Counted from the first letter of the stretch, positions 33,779-42,765 are shown. The stretch: 64,000 nt of DNA from Sphaerisporangium sp. TRM90804 (GCF_029846175.1 NZ_JARWAC010000002.1:1-64000), one strand, 5' to 3'. Numbers and translations are program-made. Notes: generated from the sequence alone by a model not told the origin.

Positions 33779-34740
33779 GGGTCCTGGTCACCGGCGGCGC
33801 CGGTTTCATCGGATCGGCCGTCTGCCGGGCGCTGCTGGCCCGGCCCCAGGTCGAGCGCGTGACGGTGCTGGACGACCTCAGCAGCGGCGACCTGGTCAAC
33901 CTCGGCGGGGTCGCGGTGGACTTCTTCCTCGGCAGCGTGCTCGACCGCGACCTGGTGGCCGAGCTGGCCGCGGACGCCACCACGGTGGTCCACCTGGCGG
34001 CGCGGCCGTCGGTCCCGAGGTCGCTCGCCGACCCGCTCACCTCGCACGCGGTGAACGCCACGGGCACCGTGCGCCTCCTGTCGGCGTGCCGCAAGACGCG
34101 GCCGCATGTCATCCTGGCGTCCTCCTCGTCGGTGTACGGCGACCGCCCCGAGACGTTCAAGCACGAGGAGCTGCCCGCGCGCCCGCTCAGCCCGTACGGG
34201 GCGGGCAAGCTGGCCGCCGAGGCCTACACCCTGGCGTTCGCGGCGACGTTCGGCCTGCCGGCCCTCGCCTTCCGCTTCTTCAACGTCTACGGCCCCCGGC
34301 AGGCCGCCGACCACGCCTACGCGGCGGTCGTGCCCACGTTCGTGTCGGCCGCCCTGCGCGGCCGGCCGCTGCCGGTCCACGGCGACGGCACCCAGAGCAG
34401 AGACTTCACCTACGTCCTCACCGTCGCGGAGATCCTGGCCGACGCGGTGGTGGGCCGGGTGACGCACCGCACGCCGGTGAACCTCGCCTTCGGGACGCGG
34501 GTGTCGCTGCTGGAACTCGCCGACCTGCTCGCCGGGGTGCTCGGCACGCCCGTCGAGCGGACTTTCCTGCGGGGCCGGGCGGGTGACGTCCGCGACTCCC
34601 AGGCGTCGGCGGCCGTCCTGCGCGAGCTGTTCCCGGGCGTGCGGCCGGTGCCGCTGCCGGACGGGTTGCGCGAGACCGTGGAGTGGTTCCGCGAGGCCGT
34701 GATCCCGGGTGACCGCCCCCGTCTCGGCGCCGGTGCCTGA
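33775..34740 (+). CDS. NAD-dependent UDP-sugar 4-epimerase, WbpP-like
   Basis: 321 residues, extended SDR. GGAGFIG at 7-13, SSSSVYG at 116-122, and Y141/K145 in YGAGK are intact. VHLAARPSVPRS, FFNVYGPRQ and GTQSRDFTYV resemble WbpP/TviC UDP-GlcNAc 4-epimerases. With the WbpA-type dehydrogenase it could produce a galacto-configured HexNAc or uronic acid. It overlaps the upstream GT4 stop by 4 bp (ATGA). A close paralog lies at 35818. Confidence 0.8.
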   Translation: MRVLVTGGAGFIGSAVCRALLARPQVERVTVLDDLSSGDLVNLGGVAVDFFLGSVLDRDLVAELAADATTVVHLAARPSVPRSLADPLTSHAVNATGTVRLLSACRKTRPHVILASSSSVYGDRPETFKHEELPARPLSPYGAGKLAAEAYTLAFAATFGLPALAFRFFNVYGPRQAADHAYAAVVPTFVSAALRGRPLPVHGDGTQSRDFTYVLTVAEILADAVVGRVTHRTPVNLAFGTRVSLLELADLLAGVLGTPVERTFLRGRAGDVRDSQASAAVLRELFPGVRPVPLPDGLRETVEWFREAVIPGDRPRLGAGA

Positions 34741-34793
34741 CCACGCGCTTCCCCCTCCAGCCAACCTCTCCGACCACGCAACAGGGGAAGCCC

Positions 34794-35795
34794 ATGGACA
34801 CCACCGCTAAACGCAGCTACCTGATCACGGGCGGCAGCGGGTTCGTCGGGTCGCACCTGACCGACGCGCTGCTGGCCCGCGGCGACTCCGTCGTGGTCCT
34901 GGACAACCTGTCGACCGGACGCCTGGCCAACCTGCGCCCGCACCCCGACCTGCGCTTCGTGCACGGCTCGGTGCTGGACGAGCTCATCGTCGACGAGCTG
35001 GTCCACCAGTGCGACGTCGTCATCCACCTGGCGGCCGCGGTCGGCGTCAAGCTGATCGTCGAGCAGCCGCTGCGGTCGCTGACCACCAACATCCGCGGCT
35101 CGGAGATCGTCATCGAGACCGCTTACCGCTACCGGAAGAAGATCCTGCTCACCAGCACGAGCGAGATCTACGGCAAGAACTCCTCCGGTCCGCTGCCCGA
35201 GGACGCCGACCGCATCCTGGGCAGCCCGAGCGTGGTCCGCTGGGCGTACAGCACGGCCAAGGCCGTCGACGAGATCCTCGCCAACGCCTACCACCGCGAG
35301 CGCGGGCTGCCGACGATCATCGTCAGGCTGTTCAACACCGTCGGCCCGCGGCAGAGCCCGGCGTACGGCATGGTGATCCCCCGGCTGGTCCGCCAGGCGC
35401 TGCGGGGCGTGCCGCTCACGGTCTTCGGCGACGGCACGCAGAGCCGCTGCTTCGCCCACGTCGCCGACGTGGTGGACGCCCTGCTGCGGCTGCTCGACAG
35501 CGACGCCGCGATCGGCCAGACCTTCAACATCGGCTCCTCGGACGAGCTCACCATCCTGGAGCTCGCCAAGCTGATCATCCAGTACACCGGGTCGGCGTCC
35601 GGGGTCGAGCTGATCCCGTACTCGGAGGCCTACGTCGTGGGCTTCGAGGACATGACCCGCAGGATCCCCGACACGACGAGGATCCGCACGCTGACCGGCT
35701 GGGCACCCACCCGGACCCTGCACGACATCTTGATCGAGACGGTCGCCGACGCCGAGCGCGAGACGGCCCCGGCGGGGTCCCTGGTGGAGACGTGA
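34794..35795 (+). CDS. NAD-dependent epimerase/dehydratase, UDP-glucuronate-decarboxylase-like
   Basis: 333 residues, extended SDR. GGSGFVG at 13-19, TSTSEIYG at 120-127 and Y152/K156 in YSTAK are present. RLFNTVGPRQSP and SRCFAHVADVVDAL fit the branch containing UDP-glucuronate decarboxylases and related dehydratases. It clearly differs from the two WbpP-like neighbours. The reaction is not settled: decarboxylation, epimerisation or dehydration are all possible. It lies 53 bp after one WbpP-like gene and 22 bp before the other. Confidence 0.75.
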   Translation: MDTTAKRSYLITGGSGFVGSHLTDALLARGDSVVVLDNLSTGRLANLRPHPDLRFVHGSVLDELIVDELVHQCDVVIHLAAAVGVKLIVEQPLRSLTTNIRGSEIVIETAYRYRKKILLTSTSEIYGKNSSGPLPEDADRILGSPSVVRWAYSTAKAVDEILANAYHRERGLPTIIVRLFNTVGPRQSPAYGMVIPRLVRQALRGVPLTVFGDGTQSRCFAHVADVVDALLRLLDSDAAIGQTFNIGSSDELTILELAKLIIQYTGSASGVELIPYSEAYVVGFEDMTRRIPDTTRIRTLTGWAPTRTLHDILIETVADAERETAPAGSLVET

Positions 35796-35817
35796 ACCTA
35801 TCGAGAGGTGGCAGGCA

Positions 35818-36765
35818 GTGAAGATCGTAGTGACCGGCGGCGCCGGCTTCATCGGGGCGAACCTGTGCGGGGAGCTGTCCCGGCGCCCGGAGGTATCCCA
35901 GGTGGTGGTGCTGGACGACCTCAGCTCCGGTCGTGCCGAGAACCTTCAGGGGACCGGCGCCGACATCGTCAAGGGAAGCATCCTCGACCGCCCGCTGCTG
36001 GAGGACACCCTGGCGGGCGCGGCGGCCGTCGTGCACCTGGCCGCCCGCCCGTCCGTCGCGATGTCGGTGGCCGACCCCGAGGGCTGCCACGAGGTCAACG
36101 CCACCGGCACGCTGCGGGTCCTGGAGGCGTGCCGGCTCGCCGGCGCGTACGCGGTCGTGGCCTCCTCGTGCGCGGTGTACGGCGACCGCCCGGACAACCC
36201 CAAGCACGAGGACCTGCCGGCGCTGCCGCTCAGCCCGTACGGGGCGGGCAAGCTCGCCACCGAGGCCTACGCCCAGGCCTACGCGGCCAGCTTCGGCATG
36301 CGCACGCTCGCGCTGCGCTTCTTCAACGTGTACGGCCCCTTCCAGGCGGCCGACCACGTGTACGCCGCCGTCATCCCGGCGTTCGCCGACCGCGCCCTGC
36401 GCGGCGAGCCGCTGCTCATCCACGGCGACGGGCTGCAGACGAGGGACTTCACCTACGTCGGGACCGTCGTGCGCGTGCTGGCCGACGCCGTGCTGCGCCA
36501 GGTGGTGTCCGACGCGCCGGTCAACGTCGCCCAGGGGTCGCGCACCTCACTGCTGGAGCTGGCCGCCGAGTTCGGGCGCATCCTGGACCGGCCGCTGCCC
36601 GTGGAGCACCTGCCCGCGCGCGAGGGGGACATCCGCGACTCGCGGGCGTCCTGCGAGCGGCTGCACCGGCTGTTCCCCGACCTGGAGCGGGTCCCGCTGG
36701 AGACCGGGCTGCGGCGGACGCTGAGCTGGTTCCGCAGGTCGGCGGCCGAGGAGGCGCGGGCGTGA
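35818..36765 (+). CDS. NAD-dependent UDP-sugar 4-epimerase, WbpP-like paralog
   Basis: 315 residues, starting GTG with GAGAGGTGG upstream. It is collinear with the 33775 protein: GGAGFIG at 7-13, VHLAARPSVAMS, SSCAVYG (Cys-Ala where the paralog has Ser-Ser), Y141/K145 in YGAGK and FFNVYGPFQ. Catalytic Ser, Tyr and Lys remain. The two may act on different sugars. Its stop overlaps the GTG of the next gene (GTGA). Confidence 0.8.
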   Translation: MKIVVTGGAGFIGANLCGELSRRPEVSQVVVLDDLSSGRAENLQGTGADIVKGSILDRPLLEDTLAGAAAVVHLAARPSVAMSVADPEGCHEVNATGTLRVLEACRLAGAYAVVASSCAVYGDRPDNPKHEDLPALPLSPYGAGKLATEAYAQAYAASFGMRTLALRFFNVYGPFQAADHVYAAVIPAFADRALRGEPLLIHGDGLQTRDFTYVGTVVRVLADAVLRQVVSDAPVNVAQGSRTSLLELAAEFGRILDRPLPVEHLPAREGDIRDSRASCERLHRLFPDLERVPLETGLRRTLSWFRRSAAEEARA

Positions 36766-37868
36766 TCCCATCACACGTGACCGCGATGGGGGTCGCCGTC
36801 ACGACCGGGGCGGCGGCGTTCGTCCTGGTGGCCGTGCTCACCGAGGCCACCCGGGCGTTCGCGCTGCGGCACGGCATCGTCGACCGCCCGGCCGCGACCC
36901 GGCCGCACCGCCGCCCGACGCCCTATCTCGGCGGCGTCGCGCTCGTCGCCGGCACCCTGCTGCCGCCCGTGGTGGCGATCGGCGGCTGGACACTCCAGGT
37001 CGCCATGATCATGGCGGGCGGCGTGCTGGTCGCGGTCATCGGCGCGGCCGACGACCTGCGCCCGCTGCACCCCGCCGTCCGGCTGCTGACCGAGGGCGCG
37101 GTCGCCGCGGCCGTGGTGGCCGCCGGAGTGCGCCTGCACCTGCTCGAAGCGGTGGTCCCGTTCGGCGGATGGCTCGACGCGGTCCTCACCACCGCCTGGA
37201 TCGTCTTCGTCACCAACGTGTTCAACATGATCGACAACACCGACGGCGTGCTCGGGTCGATCACGATCACGACGGCCGGCACGCTGGCGGCGGCCGCCTA
37301 CCTGACGGGCCGGCCGGACGTCGCGCTGCTCGCGTTCTCGCTGGCCGTCGGCTGCCTGGGCTTCGTCGCCCACAACTGGGCGCCCGCCCGCATCTTCATG
37401 GGCGACGCCGGCTCGCTGTACATCGGCTTCACGCTGGCGGCCTGCGCGGTGACGGCGTTCCAGGGGGCGGCGCCCGCGACGGCCCTGCCCGCCCTGCTCC
37501 TGATCACCTTCGTCCCGACCGTGGACACCTGCCTCGCGGTGGTCGCGCGCCGGCGGGCCCGCCGCTCGTGGCTGGTCGCCAGCCCCGACCACCTGGCCCA
37601 CCGCCTGGTCGCCGCCGGCTTCGCGCCGCGCCAGATCGCGCTGGTGCTGTCCGCCGCCGCCACGGTGACGAGCCTGCTCGCCCTGCACCTGACGCTCGGC
37701 CGCATCCCGGGACCGCTAGCGCTCGCCGGGGTGCTCGGCGCCGGCGCCGGCCTGGTGGCGCTGCTGCTGCGGGCGCCGGGCCGCTATCCCTCCCCCCCGC
37801 CCCGTCCCCCAACACGCGACGACCGCGAGCCACGTCCCGCCACGGTCCCGCTCGAAGAAAGGCATTGA
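36762..37868 (+). CDS. WecA/MraY-like polyprenyl-phosphate sugar-1-phosphate transferase
   Basis: 368 residues, about 10-11 membrane helices. The family catalytic motifs are visible: GAADDLRPL (DD at about 96-98), NMIDNTDG at 155-162 and FMGDAGS at 212-218, with a His-rich cytoplasmic loop DHLAHRL. It starts the glycan by moving a HexNAc-1-phosphate onto undecaprenyl phosphate. The GTG overlaps the upstream stop by 4 bp. A Pro-rich cytoplasmic tail of 30 residues ends the protein. It could serve teichoic acid synthesis also, but context favours this polysaccharide. Confidence 0.88.
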   Translation: MIPSHVTAMGVAVTTGAAAFVLVAVLTEATRAFALRHGIVDRPAATRPHRRPTPYLGGVALVAGTLLPPVVAIGGWTLQVAMIMAGGVLVAVIGAADDLRPLHPAVRLLTEGAVAAAVVAAGVRLHLLEAVVPFGGWLDAVLTTAWIVFVTNVFNMIDNTDGVLGSITITTAGTLAAAAYLTGRPDVALLAFSLAVGCLGFVAHNWAPARIFMGDAGSLYIGFTLAACAVTAFQGAAPATALPALLLITFVPTVDTCLAVVARRRARRSWLVASPDHLAHRLVAAGFAPRQIALVLSAAATVTSLLALHLTLGRIPGPLALAGVLGAGAGLVALLLRAPGRYPSPPPRPPTRDDREPRPATVPLEERH

Positions 37869-37871
37869 TCG

Positions 37872-39254
37872 GTGGAACCGCTGTACTACGTGCGCCTGGC
37901 GCGCAAGAGCTGGGTGTTCATCGTCCTGTCCCTGGTCCTCGCGGGCGCCGGCGCGTGGGTGGTCACCGCCCGGACGCCCGCCAAGTACGTCGCGACGATC
38001 AGCATGCTGGTGTCCGGGCACGACAACGAGGGAAGCCTGTCGACCGCGCTGCAGGCGGCGGCGCTCTCGGAGCAGAGGATCCAGTCCTACGCCAGCCTGC
38101 TGTCCAGCCGCCGCCTCATCCGCGAGGTGGTGCCGGACGACCAGATCGACGAGGTCCAGGCCGCCGTCAAGGCCGAGGCCATCCCGGCCACGGTGCTGCT
38201 CCGGGCGTCGGTCACCCACACCGACCCGCTACGCGCGGCACGCCTGGCCAACTCCCTCGGCACCGCCTTCGCCAAGCTGATCGACCACATCGAGCGGCCC
38301 ACCCGGTCCAGCGACTCCACCGTCAAGGTGACGGTCGTTGACGAGGCCGAGGTGCCGGTGACGCCGGTCAGCCCGCGCCCGGCCGTCAACCTGGCCGTCG
38401 CGCTGCTGCTCGGCCTGATCATCGCCTTCAGCCTGCTCGTGCTGCACGACCGGCTGGACACCACGATCAGGACCACCCAGGCGCTGCAGCGCATCACCGG
38501 GACGCCCACGCTCGGCATCATCGAGTACGAGCGTGACGCCCGGCGCCTGCCGTTGATCATCCGCCGTGAGGGCCAGTCGACCCGGTCGGAGGCGTTCCGC
38601 TCGCTGCGCACCAACCTGCAGTTCATGGGCGTGGACCGCCAGCCGCGGTCCCTGGTCGTCACCAGCTGCCTGCCCGAGGAGGGCAAGTCCTCGACCGCGA
38701 CGAACCTGGCCATCACGTTCGCGCAGGCCGGCTGGCGGGTGATCCTGGTCGACGCCGACCTGCGCCGCCCGCGCGTGCCGTCCTACCTCGGCATCGAGGG
38801 CGCGGTCGGGCTCACCAACGTGCTGATCGAGTCGGTGGACCTCGCCGGGGCCGTGCAGACCTGGGGGGACGACAGCCTGTCCGTCCTGCCCAGCGGGCAG
38901 ATCCCCGCCAACCCCAGCGAACTGCTCGGCTCGCAGGCGATGCGCGACCTGGTGGGCCGGCTCACCAAGGAGTACGACATCGTCGTGGTCGACGCCGCGC
39001 CGCTGCTGCCGGTCACCGACGCCGCCGCGCTGGCGGCCATCTGCGACGACGTGCTGCTCGTCGTGCGGCACGGCAAGACCCGCCGCGAGCACCTCGTACG
39101 CGCCGGGGAGCTGCTGTCGTCGATCAACGCCCGGCTGGTCGGATCCGTGCTGAACTTCGTGCCGCCCAAGTCGGGCCAGGTGTACGGGTACGGCGCCGGA
39201 GAGGGCTACAAGCCGGAGGACACGAACGAGCGCCCGCCCCTGGTGGGGGTCTGA
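37872..39254 (+). CDS. polysaccharide co-polymerase / bacterial tyrosine kinase (Wzz-Wzc type)
   Basis: 460 residues. An N-terminal Wzz domain between two membrane helices (about 14-33 and 171-192) is fused to a cytoplasmic BY-kinase: Walker A PEEGKSST (268-275), Walker A' ILVDAD (291-296), Walker B VVVDAAP (371-377). A short C-terminal tyrosine cluster has Y438, Y440 and Y446. Autophosphorylation at such clusters controls chain length and export. GTG 37872 begins 3 bp after the WecA-like stop. The last 49 bp overlap the phosphatase gene on the other strand. Confidence 0.88.
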   Translation: MEPLYYVRLARKSWVFIVLSLVLAGAGAWVVTARTPAKYVATISMLVSGHDNEGSLSTALQAAALSEQRIQSYASLLSSRRLIREVVPDDQIDEVQAAVKAEAIPATVLLRASVTHTDPLRAARLANSLGTAFAKLIDHIERPTRSSDSTVKVTVVDEAEVPVTPVSPRPAVNLAVALLLGLIIAFSLLVLHDRLDTTIRTTQALQRITGTPTLGIIEYERDARRLPLIIRREGQSTRSEAFRSLRTNLQFMGVDRQPRSLVVTSCLPEEGKSSTATNLAITFAQAGWRVILVDADLRRPRVPSYLGIEGAVGLTNVLIESVDLAGAVQTWGDDSLSVLPSGQIPANPSELLGSQAMRDLVGRLTKEYDIVVVDAAPLLPVTDAAALAAICDDVLLVVRHGKTRREHLVRAGELLSSINARLVGSVLNFVPPKSGQVYGYGAGEGYKPEDTNERPPLVGV

Positions 39255-39832
39255 GCCGGACCGGCCACCAAGCGCATCGGCGCCGCGATCGCGGCGTCGA
39301 TGCGCCGCAGGGTCGCCCGGTAGAGGCGCGACGACCCCCCGTAGGGATCGGACAGGTCGGGCTGGTCCACCGGGATCAGCCCGCGCAGCGCGCGGACGCC
39401 GTCGGTCAGCACCCGGGCCCGCGCCACCGGGGTGCGGTGGAGGGCGACCCAGACCCCGGACACGGCGGCGGCGAGCGCGCCGAACTCGGCGATGGTGAAG
39501 GTGGCCGCCGCGGCCGGCGGGTGGAGGCCCACCGCGTACGCCCGGTGCGCCCTGGTGGCGGTCAGCACGAGGTCGGCCTCCCGCACGAGCGTGGCCGTGA
39601 GCTGCCGGGAGCAGAACCCGACGGGGTCGGCCCCCACCCTGGCGAGCGCCCGGGCGGCGTCGGGGGTCATCGGCGATCCGGGCAGCGCGCTGACGCCCGC
39701 GCTGCGCGTCACGACCGGTGAGCCGGCGCCGAGCATCAGGCGGGCCAGCCGCTCGGCCATCGGGGACCGGCAGACGTTCGCGGTGCAGACGAACAGGACG
39801 CGAAACCGAGGACCACCCGTCGGATCGCTCAT
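39206..39832 (-). CDS. low-molecular-weight protein-tyrosine phosphatase (Wzb-like)
   Basis: 208 residues. The phosphate loop CTANVCRS gives nucleophile C16 and R22 (CX5R), and a DPYG segment near the C-terminus supplies the general acid. It should dephosphorylate the tyrosine kinase encoded convergently beside it. About 40 residues longer than the 150-residue norm, mostly a central insert (AVSGVWVALHRTPVARARV) and a C-terminal tail. ATG 39832. Confidence 0.85.
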   Translation of the reverse strand: MSDPTGGPRFRVLFVCTANVCRSPMAERLARLMLGAGSPVVTRSAGVSALPGSPMTPDAARALARVGADPVGFCSRQLTATLVREADLVLTATRAHRAYAVGLHPPAAAATFTIAEFGALAAAVSGVWVALHRTPVARARVLTDGVRALRGLIPVDQPDLSDPYGGSSRLYRATLRRIDAAIAAPMRLVAGPAQTPTRGGRSFVSSGL

Positions 39833-39957
39833 GCGCGCCCGGCACGGGCGCGGGCCACGGTCATTGGCTTCACACCGCGAGGGTACGGCCCGCGGCCCTC
39901 CGCCTCCAGTTCCCGCAAGGGCCGGAAACGAGGCTTTCCGCCCCGCAGGCGGATTCC

Positions 39958-41736
39958 TTACTCCGCAGCCGTCCCGGGGCCGCAGCCCCGCCGGTCGTCG
40001 GAGACGCGGGTGTGCTGCGGGCGGGCCAGCGGCTGCGCGGGGACGGCCGGCGGCTCGGCCGAGGCCGGCTCGTCCAGGCGGAACTCCAGCGTCCTGGCCT
40101 GGCGGGGACCGATCTGCAGCAGCGTCGAGTACACCGGGTGGGACCGCTCGGACTCCCCGGTGACCCCCGTCGGCTGACCGTCCAGCCGCGTCTCGGTCAC
40201 CTTGGCGCCCACCGCCGCGTACAGCGAGACCCACAGCAGGTTGGCGCCCGGCGCCTGCCCCTTGCCGTGGCGGTCGTGCCTGCCGGTCACGTACGGGGGC
40301 AGCGTGCCCTCGGGCACCTGGTTGGCCAGGCGGACGCGCACCGTCGTGGCGCGCCGCCCGGCCCGGCACGGGCCCAGCTCGTAGTCCAGCGAGCGGTCCA
40401 GGTAGAAGTCCAGCTTGCCGCCGGCGGCGTTGTTGACGACCAGGCCCGCGTACGGGCCGGCCCGTTCGGGCAGCACCCCGCCGAGCGGGGTCCGGGCCAG
40501 GCGGTCCTGCTCGGCGTCCCTGCGGCTCCAGACCTGGATCCTGCGGTCCTCGATCATCGGCGACAGCACCGGCAGCAGCCGCGAGGGCGTGGCGACCAGG
40601 TCGGGGATCCGCGCGCTGACGGCCGCGGCGATCCGCAGCAGGTAGCGCTTGCGCTCGGCCGGGTCGGCGTACCGCGCGTACGCGGCGCGCTCGGTCAGGT
40701 CGACGACGTTGGCGGCGTCGACCTTCTCGCCCCCGGGCAGGGTGACGGGGCCGGTGGCCCCCAGCAGGTAGGACAGGCCGACCGGGTCGATGGCCACGGC
40801 TCCGTCCAGCCGCCGGCCGGTCTGCCGCTCCCACAGCGCGGTCCAGGTCGTCGCGGCGTACGGGAAGTGGGGGGACAGGTTGGATACCGACAGCAGCTTG
40901 ACCGCGCCCTCGCCGTAGCGCCGGCGGAACGGCGTCCCGTGGTCGGCGACCGGGCGCATGCTGCCTTCGAGGTCGTTGTTGGCCGCGAGCCGCTCGACGG
41001 CCACGCGTCCGCCGGCGGCCTCCAGGATGCCGAACGCGCCGACCAGCCCGCCGGTGCCGCGGGCCTCGGCGTTGGTCTGGAAGGCGAGGAAGTAGCGGCG
41101 CGGGCCGTCGTGGCCCAGCATGGGCGGGACCAGGGTGGCCGCGGTGGCGGCCGCGTGCAGCCAGCCGCGCAGGCGCACGGTCTCGCGCAGCGCGCTCTCG
41201 CGCGCGCGGTCCAGGGAGTCCAGCCCGGTGGGGGCCGATCCGGTGGAAAGGCGGGCGCGCACCCGGTCGAGCCGGGTGACGGCCGCGCCGAGCGCGGGCG
41301 CCGCCGCGTGCAGGCCTGCCAGCGCCCGGCGCACGTCGGCCGTGGAGTGCGTGGCCGCCTGGATCAGCGGCGCGGCGGCGCCCTGCAGGCCGGTCAGCAC
41401 GTCGGTCAGCTCCGCCGCCCCGGCGGCCAGGTCGCGCACGGTCGTCGCGCCGTAGCCGACCACCGGCGCGTGGGTGATCAACGACCAGTCGGCGCCGGCG
41501 GTCAGGCGCTCCGCCTCGGCCGCGTGCCACCGGGCGCTCGCCAGCGTGGCGGTGATCCGGGCGGCGTCACGGGCGCTGATCACGGCGCGCAAGTGCAGCA
41601 ACGCGTCCCTGCTGGCCTGCAGATGGTCGCGCACGCTGAGGCCGCGGTAGGCCGTCCAGCCGCCGGCGGCCGGCACCGTGCCGGCCGCCAGGAGCAGTAC
41701 CGCCAGGACCGCGCGGCGCCGCCTGGTCGCTCGCAC
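39958..41736 (-). CDS. DUF4012 domain protein
   Basis: 592 residues. An N-terminal membrane anchor (AVLAVLLLAAGTVPAAGGWTAY) is followed by a helical region (about 40-190) and the DUF4012 core with RRYFLAFQTNAEARGTGGLVGAF, SNLSPHFPYAA and AIDPVGLSYLLGATGPVTLP. The fold has LytR-CpsA-Psr-like flavour, and such proteins sit in exopolysaccharide clusters of actinobacteria; function is unknown. It lies outside the membrane. GTG 41736 lies 8 bp after the LPFTG gene stop, so the two are cotranscribed. Confidence 0.8.
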   Translation of the reverse strand: MRATRRRRAVLAVLLLAAGTVPAAGGWTAYRGLSVRDHLQASRDALLHLRAVISARDAARITATLASARWHAAEAERLTAGADWSLITHAPVVGYGATTVRDLAAGAAELTDVLTGLQGAAAPLIQAATHSTADVRRALAGLHAAAPALGAAVTRLDRVRARLSTGSAPTGLDSLDRARESALRETVRLRGWLHAAATAATLVPPMLGHDGPRRYFLAFQTNAEARGTGGLVGAFGILEAAGGRVAVERLAANNDLEGSMRPVADHGTPFRRRYGEGAVKLLSVSNLSPHFPYAATTWTALWERQTGRRLDGAVAIDPVGLSYLLGATGPVTLPGGEKVDAANVVDLTERAAYARYADPAERKRYLLRIAAAVSARIPDLVATPSRLLPVLSPMIEDRRIQVWSRRDAEQDRLARTPLGGVLPERAGPYAGLVVNNAAGGKLDFYLDRSLDYELGPCRAGRRATTVRVRLANQVPEGTLPPYVTGRHDRHGKGQAPGANLLWVSLYAAVGAKVTETRLDGQPTGVTGESERSHPVYSTLLQIGPRQARTLEFRLDEPASAEPPAVPAQPLARPQHTRVSDDRRGCGPGTAAE

Positions 41737-41744
41737 CCGCGGCG

Positions 41745-42602
41745 CTACTCGGCGCCCGACGAGGCCCGGCGACGGCGGACCGAGACCAGCACCGTGCCGG
41801 CGCCGGCGGCCAGCAGGATGCCGCCCACTCCGGCCACGGCCGCCACGGGCGCCCCGGTGAACGGGAGCCTGCCGGGCTGGGCCGCGGCGGGATGCGCGTG
41901 GACCGGCGGCCGGCCCTCGTGCCCGCCACCGGGCGCGTAACCGCCGCCGCCCTCGCCGCCACCCCCGCCACCGGCGCCCGCGCCGGCGGACGAGTCGTCG
42001 TGGTGCCGGTGGCCGCCCCCGCCCCCGCCCGACGACTCCTCGCCGAGCAGGAACCTGTGGGCCTGGATCACCCGGGTGCGCCCGTCGTGCTCGCCGCCCC
42101 GGCCGGAGCGGTCGAGCTCCGACCTCGACAGCGGCTCGCGGCCCTCGGCCTCGTCATGGGCGTGCCGGCCCTTGAGGTGGCAGCTGACGATGTTGCTCCT
42201 GCCCGACTGGTTGCCGGCGGCGTCCCTGGCCCTCACGAAGTAGGAGATCTTGTGCACCCGCGGCGGCCGGTCGACGTAGTTGAGCACGTTGCCCGCCACC
42301 GTGGCGATGAGCCGGAACGGCGAGGCGGAGGCGTAGATGTCGTAGGCCACCACGCCCACGTTGTCGACGGAGGGGGTCCAGGTCAGCCTGATCAGCCCGC
42401 CGCCGAGCGCGGTCGCGGTCAGGAACGGAGGGCTCGGCGGCTGGGTGTCGGGCGGGGTGGGCGGGTACGGCTGCGCCGCCACCAGGCCGAACGGCCCGGG
42501 CGCCGCGGTGGGCCCGGCCAGCGCCGGTCCAGCCCCCATCAGAACCATTCCGCACCCCGCGGCGACCGCCGCGAGCACAGGTATCGTGCGTTTCCCCGCC
42601 AT
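41745..42602 (-). CDS. LPXTG-anchored surface protein with fibronectin type III domain
   Basis: 285 residues. A signal peptide (ending near AGPALAG, about 29) precedes one FnIII domain (about 56-142; LIRLTWTPSVDNVGVVAYDIY). A charged stretch and a Gly-rich linker follow, then the sortase signal LPFTG (246-250), a hydrophobic helix and RRRR tail. It should be covalently attached to the cell wall. Its place at the end of the island next to DUF4012 suggests a partner in surface-glycan attachment or adhesion (inference). No sortase gene is in the window. Confidence 0.82.
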   Translation of the reverse strand: MAGKRTIPVLAAVAAGCGMVLMGAGPALAGPTAAPGPFGLVAAQPYPPTPPDTQPPSPPFLTATALGGGLIRLTWTPSVDNVGVVAYDIYASASPFRLIATVAGNVLNYVDRPPRVHKISYFVRARDAAGNQSGRSNIVSCHLKGRHAHDEAEGREPLSRSELDRSGRGGEHDGRTRVIQAHRFLLGEESSGGGGGGHRHHDDSSAGAGAGGGGGGEGGGGYAPGGGHEGRPPVHAHPAAAQPGRLPFTGAPVAAVAGVGGILLAAGAGTVLVSVRRRRASSGAE

Positions 42603-42765
42603 TCGGCACTCCCTCGGTGGGCGATGTTTCGGGCCAAAGGGAGTGCCACCCGCGAGCCGGGCGTCATCTCCACGGACTCGTTATATCGACGCGGCCGGAA
42701 AGGGAAGGTCCGGGCGCTCGTCTCTTACCCAAACATCGAGCCTGCTTGCCCCACCCTTGAACGGT

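Noticed and set aside
13991-39254. Complete enterobacterial-common-antigen pathway
   Set aside because: There is no UDP-GlcNAc 2-epimerase (WecB), and the dehydrogenase looks WbpA/TviB-like, not WecC-like. Only part of the sugar set is shared.
39718-41940. A 740-codon frame on the plus strand
   Set aside because: Antisense of the DUF4012 and LPFTG genes; composition is that of a mirror frame.
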